Of a stretch of 17,209 nucleotides of DNA, positions 8,738 through 17,209 are shown piece by piece. The stretch's first letter is position 1; each line of letters begins with the position of its first letter. The DNA is from Dissophora ornata (lineage: Eukaryota > Mortierellomycota > Mortierellomycetes > Mortierellales > Mortierellaceae), in the NCBI GenBank assembly GCA_025201705.1, contig MU617271.1, forward strand, positions 1 to 17,209, in the 5' to 3' direction. The position numbers and the translations under genes are program-made. A model generated the notes under the pieces. That model saw only the letters and a list, made by a program, of their open reading frames with translations. It made no database searches and was not told where the DNA came from.

Positions 8738-9479
8738 TCGGTTGACTTTAACGCGTCGTCCACAGCAAGCTACGCCTCGCATGGCGTTACTGTGTCGACG
8801 TACCATAGCCACATAGCGATCGTTTTATTTCCTTAGTATTTTTTCTTTACCTAGTCGCTTGAGTAAAGCCCCAAAGCCTCTCCTATGATATAGTTGGTCT
8901 GGAGTCGTTGTCTCAATGTCTCGTTATCGCCGGCAGGGAAAATAATGTCCATCTGAGAGCTGGCAGATGAGGCAAAATAAAAAAAGGGCAGGTAATGAAA
9001 AAAGAAATAGAAAGACAAAAAATGCAAGAATTAGAGCATTGAGTATCCCCTAAGTTACCGCACTAACTCCACTATCGATATTTATCATCCTCCTCCAGCT
9101 GCTCTTCTTCCTGGCCCTCCTCTGCTGCTGCTGCTCTTCCTTTCCAACTGTTTCGTCGTTCGCCGTAAGACTCGCTGACAGGCACTTTTCTTCGAATTTC
9201 AGCTGTCGTAGATCGTATTTTTTTTTTGCAGTCGGCTACGGTCCATGTCTAGTCGGCCGTCGGTCGACTGCTAGCGGATAGTAAAATGACCTACATCCTC
9301 GGATTTTTGGCGTTTCAGGCCCCGGCAACTCATCCACGAAGGCCAGCTTGATTAAAAAAAAATCAAATCCCAATGACGGACCTATTTCTTTTACAATAAT
9401 AATAATGCCGCAGGGAATATACACTCGTCATTCTTGTCTCTCACTTCATTGCCATCTTCATAGTTACGATACGATGGTT
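8738..9479. other. Intergenic
   Basis: No gene recognised. It contains the 3' flank of the hydrolase gene, A-rich and T-rich runs, a CTG-type microsatellite (about 9121-9135) and an ATA repeat near 9396-9405. Open frames here are short and without protein character. Confidence 0.5.
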
Positions 9480-10580
9480 GCTTCCCTCACTATCGCTGTC
9501 ACCAGTGATTTGCTGCCATGGAGGCGTATCCAGTATATGGCGGTAGAGCCATTGCAGCCGCCTCAATCGATGTAGACGTTGCATGATCAAGACTCGGAGA
9601 TGCTCTTCATGGCTCATAAAAAAACTGGACTATCATAGCCCTCATTGCCTGACAGATCCATGGCTTGCCCTGCAAAATATCCTGGGTAAAGACGGCGCCT
9701 ACATCCAGTCGAGTATCTGCGTCAGATGCTCAACAGGCACAGGATATCGTAACTGTAATTTCTTGGTCTTGGCACAGACAGCGCTTTCGTTCATAAGCTC
9801 CTCGAAAGTGCGCTCCCAGTACAAATTATAGGCCCTGTCATTTCCCAATTCTACATCAACCAGGCTAGGGAAGCTCGACAAGGCGATATAGTCTACTGTA
9901 ATCTGTTCTCAGCTTTCGTTTTCGGGAATACTTGTGACACTACCAATTGGAACTCCAAATAACAAAGCAGTAAATGCTCCACTCGCAAACAGGAGTCCCA
10001 AAACCAGCTCTCAGCATCACAACCATCGCAAGCGATATTTAAACTGAAAATGTGCGGAGAGTGCTGAGGCGAGGCAACTGTGATGTAGCCTTCCAGACGA
10101 CTGCTTTAGTTGCCACGTTGAACTTGCCAAAGTCCAACCAAGTGATCGAAGCGTCATACGAAGCAACCCTAGCAGAGGATCTCACTCATCCACCCAGCAT
10201 AATCTGTCGCCACCCTGCCATGTCTGTGCTCTTTGCAGCTCTTATGTATCATTTTGCCGCTCCTTGACCCGCCACCCTTCCATATCTCTCTCTGACATCG
10301 TTAAATCTTCAAACCTCACCCTTCTGAATATATTCTTCGCGACATCAGGTCTGCAATAGTTGTAAACGAACCGCAAGGTACGCAGATTGGGAAAGACCAT
10401 CTTGTAGTGCCGAGTAGATAGATCCTCAATCGTCAAGGCGATGATCAGATGGCTGTCACGCTTCAATATTAGCCTGGATGGTGTGCTCGATATCTCGTGA
10501 GGACCTCGGATGTTAAAAAAAATAAAAATGCAGATAATCTGCTCATCGCAGCTGGACACGTCAACAACAGAAACGTAGAA
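9480..10580 (-). pseudogene. Decayed leucine-rich-repeat/F-box-like gene
   Basis: Minus-strand pieces occur in a plausible N- to C-terminal order with stops and frame changes between them. They are: about 10450-10245 (FPNLRTLRFVYNYCRPDVA and SERDMEGW), 10170-10050 (LRMTLRSLGWTLASS), 9900-9700 (FPSLVDVELGNDRAYNLYW then LQLRYPVPVEHLTQILDWM and a stop), and 9620-9480 (EEHLRVLIMQRLHRLRRLQW). The recurring FP(N/S)L..(L/V).(L/F), LQLRYP and RLRRLQWL patterns resemble the LRR-like repeats of the large F-box-type protein families of Mortierella-like fungi. No F-box itself is visible. It lies directly downstream of the chitinase gene on the same strand. It may instead be an intact gene with introns I cannot place, but several stops make decay more likely. 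Confidence 0.48.
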
Positions 10581-10617
10581 TGCAATTTCCCTGTGCTCTG
10601 GGGTTGGCTTTATCTTG

Positions 10618-13337
10618 CTACGCCAATGGCGCATGCTTATGCCGTAAAAAGGGCTTTGTTTCAAACCTTGCAGACGTAGGGTCTGGAAGACTGGCAGCTT
10701 CAAATACATCCCGAGAATCTTCTGGCTGCGAATCCTTACTGCCTTTTGGATCGCGAACTGGCACGGTCTCGACTCCTTCGATGACGAATCGAACTACCAT
10801 GTTCAGCTCTGCCTCTGCGTCAGGGTTGCTTGTCACAACGACTTTGAGTCCCTGTTGGCGGAATGTGCCTCTGGAAGTGGATGTCACGATCTGGCCTGAC
10901 TTGACATAAAAGGCTACCTCCCAGAGACGCGAGATCGCCTCGCCATTTGTTCGGATGCGAACTTGCGTCCTGAACGGGACAGCGCTGTGCGCATCACGCA
11001 CGTGCTCGAAGCTGGTAAACCCCAGATCGACGTCCAACTGGACAAAGTCGATCAGGAATGGCTTCCATGTCTTTGAGAAACTGTGTTGGGCCCCATTGTT
11101 GATGATGTCGACGGATCCAGGTACAGTGAATTCGTGCTGAGAATCAGATTGCGGGCGACTAGACCCGCTCCTAACAGGCAAAGGTTCGTACTGGGCAACA
11201 TCGATGTCTAGTCCAAGGTAATCCGCCCAGGTAGAATCAACTGTATTGCCAAACGCGCTCCACATGCGATCAACAACATCCCTCATCTGATTTTTCATGG
11301 TCTTTGCTTTGTTCGCTTCCTGCTCTAGCTCGCTGCAACTCTTGACCGGCCCCCTAATGAAATCACATCCAGCGGGAGTGCAATAAGTACCTGGGGCACA
11401 TGCACGTAGCACCCAGCGACCTTCAGAATTTTAAGAATTTTACCAAAAGATGTTAGACCTTGGTGTAGTGCAGAACAGACTTTGTCTCAACGGCGTCTCA
11501 CGCGATGTCCTTACCATTGACACACACCCCGAATTTGTATCCATCGCATAAGAGATTTGAAGAGGATGGTGATGACGGTAGCTGACATTTTCCACCTTCT
11601 GTTGGACATCTGCTTTCACCTCGACGTGGCCAGGATCCTGACGGCTGCAACGGCAATGGGGTAGATGGCGCTGATGCGTCTGTTGGTTGAGCAGGGACCG
11701 ATTTGGTTATGGCTGGCAAGTGCTCGGGCTCGATGGATACAACCGGTTTTTGAGTGCTACTTGTAGTCGCACGTGGCACTCCAACAGGAGTAGTAGTAGT
11801 AACTGAGGTTGGTACGTTGGATGAGAGTATTTGTAATGGTGCTGAGTTTACTGGATTCAAAGGAATTTGCTCAGGTTCGAGTCCCCCGCAGACAAGGTTC
11901 CTTGGACGCTGGAGATTTTGCGCGGCGGCTAAGCTGTACTCAACGCCTGAGGCATCAGCGTTACTATACGCCTGAGATGCATCCCACATCATGACGCCTC
12001 CAAAGGAGCTGTACTTGCACCGAAGAGCGTCTATTATGTCGCCAAGTTTCTCAGGGGTGATGTAACCGGCGTTAGCAGCAGTGCGGCTGGCGGGGACACC
12101 GAGATAGATCTTCACATCCTTGTTGATTGCGGCAGTCTTGGCCCAATTGTCCCACTGCTCAAAGTTGAAGCTGAAGGTGCCGAAGGCCTGTGTACCGCAA
12201 AAATTGTTGTAGAACTGCACAAAAACCATATCCACCCATGCCTTTTGCAAGGTTACTCCCAAGTAGGAATCTATGCGAGGAACACTAGCCGTCAGAGTAT
12301 GGAACCAAGGACTGCCTGTTAAAAAAACCAGAGTGCTTGATTACCTGGGAAGGGACACTGTGGGGCAGCCGATATATAGTATTTCTTCCGGGTATCAGTC
12401 GCAAACAGTGAACGAAGTTCCGCAATGAACGCGGGGTAGCCTATGGACGACCCTCCTTCAATGCTGCAATACAGAAGGTAGAAGCGGTGTTGTCAATATC
12501 TCAGGAGACAGAGATGAACGAATTACCATCCAAGACTGCACTATTGGATACCAACTTACTCGAGATCGACACCATCCAGCACAGCGTCGTCCAGTGGTCT
12601 GGTAGCAGAGGAGCCTCCAAGGAACAGATTCCAGATCATGTGTGCAAAATCCGTGGCTTCAGCGTCGTTTGAGAATCCATATGCTCCTGCAGCTCCCCCA
12701 AGAGAGAGTAGCACGGCCTTTCCTTTGGACTGACACTGCTTCACGCCAGCGCCTGTCGCTGGGCAGTGGAGTAGCAAAGTGCCCGAACTAGAATATCAAA
12801 ACAGTTAAACGGCTGTTGGAAGCAAGTATGAACTGTATGTGGCTGTCAATTGCTTGTGACCTACAAGACGGAGCCAGGGTCGCACTGATTGGAGAGATCC
12901 ATTCGAGGCAGTCCTCTGGACGCGCTGTTGAAGACGTTAAGGAACGCCAGGACAATGACATTCTCGGCATCAGAGGTTTGACAGTATTCAGCGAGCGGCT
13001 TTTGCCTTATTGGACAGGGAAAGAGAGAGGTTAGCGCTGCAGTCGTTTAGTGTAGCTCGAATCGAAGCAGTCTTTGTGTTCAGAAGCTTGCCATAATCGC
13101 GGGTCTCCACCTGCAGCACCGTAGGAACTATTAATGGAACAGAGAGTGGTTGGAAACAGAGTGAGAAAGGAGTGGGCTCATACGCGACACGGATGCATAG
13201 AACGGAGCGTACTTTTGACCCCAGTAGTTGACAAGGTTGCTGTCCGAGTACGGATTGAAGGCGTGGACCGCGTAGTAGATCAGCCCAGTGAGAAGCAGTG
13301 CTAGGCGACGGTGGAGCACGTGCGATGCTCGAGCCAT
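10618..13337 (-). CDS. Secreted class III (GH18) endochitinase with CBM19-like module
   Basis: Seven exons on the minus strand (given high to low): 13337-13213, 13127-13092, 13005-12865, 12787-12560, 12463-12345, 12270-11515 and 11420-10618. They join in frame to 735 residues. Residues 1-26 are a signal peptide. The catalytic domain (about 30-340) shows NYWGQNSYGAAGG, the LLSLGG strand, and D172-G-V-D-L-D-I-E179, which is restored only by splicing intron 4 and has the proton donor Glu179. It also shows [23 protein letters not shown] and the GGVMMWDAS strand. An S/T/P-rich linker follows (about 365-440), then a CBM19-like cysteine module ([22 protein letters not shown], near 440-490). About 240 further residues are unassigned. 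It hydrolyses chitin in the wall or medium, as yeast Cts1 does in cell separation. Intron 2 needs a GC donor. Intron 5's acceptor at 12271 was chosen because it restores the family sequence. Confidence 0.92.
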
Positions 13338-13736
13338 TGGAGGTTCGTTTGCCCCAGGTAGAGTGTCGGTTTTAGCGTGGTGGAAACGAGTGTGCGCAGG
13401 CGAGCGATGGCAGCGGGTGGCAATGTGGCAATGGAGGGTGGAGGGAGGGATGGAGAAAGAGAGAGAGGGAGAGAGAAGGAGAGCGAGAGCGAGACGAGCA
13501 AGGACGGTGGGCAGCACACCGACATAGGAGTGGGAACAGGGGTGCAGGGGCAGGCGATCCATCGTATCTTCCGTGCGTGGGTTCGATCCAGACACAGCGC
13601 GTCTTTTGCGTGTCTATCGCTCTGCGCCGTGCGGCTGCGACGGGAATGGCCCACGCCCTCCCTTTCCGCGCTCCTCCATCATTACACTCTTAACCTGCAT
13701 AAGCTCATTCATCATTCATCATCACCTCCTTCCGTC

Positions 13737-13770
<34 letters not shown>

Positions 13771-13829
13771 TCCCTTCCTTCTTGCCTCCTGTTCTTCAGC
13801 CTCCTTCGGCCCTGTCCGCGACCCCAACA
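13338..13829. promoter_or_regulatory. Divergent promoter region between chitinase and eIF4E2-like genes
   Basis: The 492 bases between the two start codons carry a purine-rich tract on the plus strand (about 13436-13500), which is a CT-rich tract on the chitinase coding strand, and a CT-rich tract on the plus strand (about 13725-13800) before the eIF4E2-like ATG. Both genes thus have a coding-strand pyrimidine tract roughly 30-160 bases before their start. Both reading frames stay open upstream into these low-complexity tracts, but the encoded sequence (runs of L-S and R-E) has no protein character, so the inner ATGs were chosen. Confidence 0.5.
13747..13770 (+). repeat. (CT)12 microsatellite
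   Basis: Twelve uninterrupted CT units inside the pyrimidine tract upstream of the eIF4E2-like gene; likely length-variable between strains. Confidence 0.95.
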
Positions 13830-16531
13830 ATGTCTACCAGCAGCTCCGGTCGCGACAGTCTTGTCCCCATCACTGCAACATCCGCAACAGCAATCGCGCC
13901 CACCACTGCCACTCGCGCTGCAGCTGGTCCTGGGCCCTGGCGTCCTGCTTCGCTTGCGGGCCGCAACTCACCTGCACCTGTCCATTCATCCACATTCAAG
14001 GACGGAGACCATTCACCCGGCTCTCACAGTGGAATGACCCTTCTCCGTACAACTAGTTCAGGTGCGAGCTCCGCCGACCGACAAAGGTCACAGCCTTTCG
14101 CATCTGGACCCTCCGGCACAGGTTCCTCCAATCCAAGCGGGGCCTGGCAGAATCCGTCCAAGAGACCTACGGCTTCGTCAACGACCTATACGGCCGACAG
14201 AAGCAACGGAGGCGACCATCACCCAACAGCAATGGCCTCTCCAACCCTTGGCCCTTTCAGCCCGTTTGCAAAATCCTCACCGACTTCAGGATCCTCACCT
14301 TCCTCTACTTCTACGGCTCCATCAGTGCCAGCAATAGTTGCTGGGACAAGTCTAAACTCGGGACTCGGAGCAGGAGCAGGAACGAGTACTCTGTCATCCA
14401 CTACAACGTCGCAGAAGCAGCCCCTGAACATGGAGGCACTGGCTGCAAAGTTTGCCGATCCCAAAGGGAACAAGGAGCGATTTGCAACGCTACAGTTGTC
14501 ACCTGCCTTAGCCCCAGCTGGCCTTGTGGACAAGGAGAGACGGACCCCAATGGGTTCCTTTGTTGCACCATCTCCAGTGTCCTCGCATATGGCGCATATT
14601 AAAGTTCAGCGAACGGCAAGTCTGAACCAATACTCTCATTCTTCCTTGCAACCCAAAGGCACGTAGACGGTTTTGATCCTTAGTCGACAGTCGTCTGACG
14701 TCACATAAAACCAAGTCGTCTTTAATAACCAAAGTAGCTCTTATATACAGGTTCTGGAAGCAGACTCCAGCCAGGGCACCTTGTGCAAACCACAGACATG
14801 AGGAGGACTGCCAGTCAAAATAATGCGTTTTCATATGGATTAGGAAATCCCTTGGGTTCCGGTAGTGGAGCACTCGATCATGGCGGTCTCGGACACGCAA
14901 ACAGCACTGGCGTGAGCACCACCGGTATTACCAGCAGTAATCACAGCAACGGTACGGCTGGACATGGTCACGGCACGCTAGGAGGTGTACTTGGCAACTC
15001 CCCCCAGTTAGCTCCTTTTTCCTTGAGCCAAATGACTCGTTCGCCTCGCCGATCTTCGCTAAACCCCCCGGATCATGCAACCACGAGCCAGCAGGACCAC
15101 GTCTCTTCAATGCAAACGCCACTGCCTTCTCCTTTGACAGGCGATAAACATCCACTTCAGCATTCGTGGTAAGTTGCTTCCGTTAATTTGTACATTCTTA
15201 AATAGCGAAAAAGAGGCTGCTTCGTACTCGACAAAACGAACAACGATGAACTCATCCTCCTCTTCCGCGGAATGGTCTTCTGGATCTAGGACACTGTCCT
15301 ATGATATCTCGTCGGGATATAACAGACAAGGCTCTTCCCATCACAACTACGAAAACGGGCTGAAAGAACTGGGATCGTTCACAACGGTAAGTTTATTCTC
15401 CCTACCTCTACATCCCATCTAGGCTTTCAAATATATGGCACGTTTTATTGATAAAACATGTCGTGATTGCTCCTGTTCATCTAGGTTGAGCTCTTTGCCC
15501 GTTACTTCAACTGGATTGAGAGGCCCCATACGATGGAAAATAGTGCCAACTATCACTTGTTCAAAGATGGTATCAAGCCCATGTGGGAGCATCCAGCAAA
15601 CGTTAATGTAAGTTGAATTAAGATTACACCATGGCTTCCACCTGAATACCCCCCGTTGCGTGCTAAGAGATCTATAACTACAACAACCGTCTCTTGCATG
15701 TTTTAGGGTGGGCGATGGATCGTCACTCTTTTACAAAAAAATGCAGAATTACTGGACCGTTGCTGGATGGAATTAGCATATGCCCTGGTTGGAGAACAAC
15801 TGGACGCCGGGGACGATATCTGTGGAGCTGGTAAGAGGCGTGATACGCCTTACTGAACTGGCGATCGCTGGACAGACACTCACTCGCAATTTTATTCGAT
15901 CAAAAAGTCCTTTCTCGCAGAAAAGCAGATCGCTTAGCTGTGTGGGTTAGGGATAAAGAAGACGTGGAAGCTATCAATGGCGTAGGGTAGGTTCTGGGAC
16001 GGCGTAGAACATTTCGTTTTTTCACGGCAACAAGGCTTCTTCACTTTTATGTCTCTGACTCGATGCGTTGCGCCGTGTATAGAAAGCGCTTGATAAAGAT
16101 CCTTGACTTGGCCAAGGAAATGATCACTCTGGAGTTCCAGGTACGATGACTCCATATTCGTCTATGATGTTTGCAATACACGAGAGACTTTATTACTGAG
16201 TACACCTTCACGTTTATGTTAGATCACCACTGATCCCAGGTCGTCTGGAATACCCAAGAGTTTCATCACTCTGGAGACCATCAGGATGGACCTTGCTCGG
16301 GAAGCACTTCCGGCGGTAATGGCGCTATCTTCGTCGGAGACAGATACATCACCGACTCTTTCTGCCGACTCTGCCTCAGCCACACCGGTTTCTTTGGTTG
16401 CACCATCCCCAGCTACCCCGAGCTCAAACGGCTTCGAGAATGGGTTCACAAACAAAGATAATCCACTCGTTACTGGTGCGACAGGGCTGCTTATCTCCGT
16501 CGATGGAAAGGAGGATCATTTTAATGTATAA
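13830..16531 (+). CDS. Cap-binding protein of the eIF4E class II (eIF4E2/4EHP) type with long disordered N-terminus
   Basis: Eight exons: 13830-14662, 14764-15168, 15206-15386, 15485-15607, 15707-15830, 15908-15986, 16083-16140 and 16223-16531, about 703 residues in frame. The eIF4E core spans about 440-620: YENGLKELGSFTTVELF, YHLFKDGIKPMWEHPAN, GGRWIVTLL, CWMELAYALVGEQ and DICGAVLSRRKADRLAVWVRD match human 4EHP motif by motif. Cap-stacking residues are Tyr461 (Trp in eIF4E, Tyr in 4EHP) and Trp507. Class II proteins bind the mRNA cap weakly and usually repress translation. The first ~440 residues are S/T/P/G-rich and probably disordered; the C-terminal tail is similar. The dorsal tryptophan used to bind partner proteins is Ala478. 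Intron 2 is only 37 bases. Intron 1 is ambiguous: a GC donor at 14659 with the acceptor at 14750 also keeps frame and adds three residues. Divergent from the chitinase gene. Confidence 0.87.
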
Positions 16532-16872
16532 AAAACGAAAGGAGGATAACAGTCGTGGTGGCATCGATCTGAAGGAGCGAGCGAGCATTTGTGCGTGATA
16601 TGGACAACGACGGAATGAAGAAATACAACCGCAACAACATCTGGAAACAAACATCAGAACAAAACATCAAAACAAAACAAGACAAATAAAAAAAAAGAAG
16701 ACAACCTCTGTGGTTCATGGCGTTTTTGTATGTAGTCTACAAGCTGAAATATAGTGGTGGGGGCTGGGGGACAATGGGCGCGATAATTACGTCACAGGAG
16801 CGACTCATTATAGCATCCACTGCGCCCTACCCGTACTAATGCATGCTTACGAACATGCTGAAATAAACTATC
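16532..16872. other. Convergent intergenic region between the eIF4E2-like gene and the Fanzor-like end
   Basis: This holds the 3' flanks of two genes that face each other. No additional gene is supported; an A-rich stretch lies at 16620-16700 and a G-rich stretch near 16755-16772. Confidence 0.5.
16685..16690 (+). terminator. Candidate poly(A) signal of the eIF4E2-like gene
   Basis: AATAAA within an A-rich stretch, 154 bases after the TAA at 16529-16531; no better signal is seen closer to the stop. Confidence 0.45.
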
Positions 16873-17209
16873 CTATGACTTGGACGTCTTTTGAGGCCTT
16901 TGCTGGTCCGGCCTTGAGGTAGTTGGGGCCCTCTTGCGGCGTCCTTGGGTCCCACTGGCGCTGCTGGTGGCGCTGCTGGTGGCGGCGGCGGCGGTGCTCG
17001 AGCTCGTACTTGGTCCAACTCCGCGCTTCTCCTTCCAAGGAAACGATCCGTCTTGGGCCATGGGTTGTAGGTAATCGGGCCTCTCCTGCTTGAGAAGATG
17101 GCCCTGCACGACGTTGGCCATATTCTCCGCGGCCATCACGTCCCGGTGGTGGTAAGTCTGGCAGTGCGAGCAATAGAAACGGCGCATGTCAACTTGAGCC
17201 ACAAAGAGA
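16873..17209 (-). CDS. 3' end of a TnpB/Fanzor-like RNA-guided nuclease (partial, cut by window edge)
   Basis: The minus strand is open from the window edge to TAG at 16873-16875, giving the last 111 or so residues; the real start lies outside. Near the edge it reads FYCSHCQTYHHRD followed by VMAAENMANVVQGHLL. A CxxC pair followed by (N/H)RDxxAAxN is the hallmark of the OrfB/TnpB zinc ribbon and RuvC-III segment, in which the Asp of RD is the third catalytic residue. Eukaryotic homologues are Fanzor proteins, mobile-element nucleases guided by an omega-type RNA. The partner CxxC of the zinc ribbon should lie just beyond the edge. After the domain comes a low-complexity S/T/A tail and a basic end (GRRKRAPTTSRPDQQRPQKT), plausible as a nuclear signal. 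The open frame argues against obvious decay here, but nothing can be said about the missing part. Confidence 0.68.
   Translation of the reverse strand, partial: LFVAQVDMRRFYCSHCQTYHHRDVMAAENMANVVQGHLLKQERPDYLQPMAQDGSFPWKEKRGVGPSTSSSTAAAATSSATSSASGTQGRRKRAPTTSRPDQQRPQKTSKS

Noticed and set aside
11873..11888. GGTTCGAGTCC resembling a tRNA B box
   Set aside because: It lies inside the chitinase coding exon, and no cloverleaf can be built around it.
12316..12344. 29-base intron in the chitinase (AG at 12316)
   Set aside because: Too short to be plausible, and the acceptor at 12271 gives a 74-base intron and the exact family sequence CPFPDSYLG.
13577..13595. GGTTCGATCC resembling a tRNA T-loop (B box)
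   Set aside because: Flanking bases do not pair as a T-stem and no A box, anticodon arm or acceptor stem fits.
13377..13829. N-terminal extension of the eIF4E2-like frame with upstream in-frame ATGs
   Set aside because: It would translate GA and CT simple-sequence tracts and lie within the promoter region of the divergent chitinase; the ATG at 13830 has a better context (AACAATGTC).

Overview
This window reads as nuclear DNA of an early-diverging, intron-rich fungus, most likely of the Mortierella type (inference). The two best spliced genes use short introns of about 75-110 bases with GTAAGT-like donors and TAG/CAG acceptors. They encode a secreted GH18 chitinase and a cap-binding protein of the eIF4E2/4EHP class. 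No bacterial operon structure, rRNA, tRNA or CRISPR array was seen.

Layout from left to right. Positions 1-998 hold no convincing gene. Positions 999-2327 (+) encode a single-exon P-loop ATPase of the Ycf45/SpoIIIAA family, normally found in bacteria and plastid genomes; it is the most surprising gene here. Positions 2793-4049 (-) hold a broken, spliced gene of an unnamed family. A homologous C-terminal segment lies on the opposite strand at 6113-6414 (+), at the end of a second fragmentary locus (about 5411-6414). This inverted pair brackets an orphan 200-residue multi-pass membrane protein (4732-5334, +). Positions 6784-8737 (+) encode a five-exon secreted serine hydrolase of the beta-lactamase/penicillin-binding (S12) family with all three active-site motifs. 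Positions 9480-10580 (-) hold a decayed gene with leucine-rich/F-box-like pieces in order.

Positions 10618-13337 (-) encode a seven-exon class III chitinase with an intact DGxDxDxE motif, an S/T/P linker, a CBM19-like cysteine module and an unassigned C-terminal module. It is divergent from an eight-exon eIF4E2-like gene (13830-16531, +). The two share a promoter region of about 490 bases with a pyrimidine tract on the coding strand of each gene. The right edge (16873-17209, -) cuts off the 3' end of a TnpB/Fanzor-like nuclease gene, recognised by its zinc-ribbon and RuvC-III motif.

The genes do not form one pathway. They are a mix of cell-wall/secreted enzymes, translational control, decayed gene families and genes of likely foreign or mobile ancestry (ATPase, Fanzor). 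Splice models were built by reading frame and family fit and have no transcript support.
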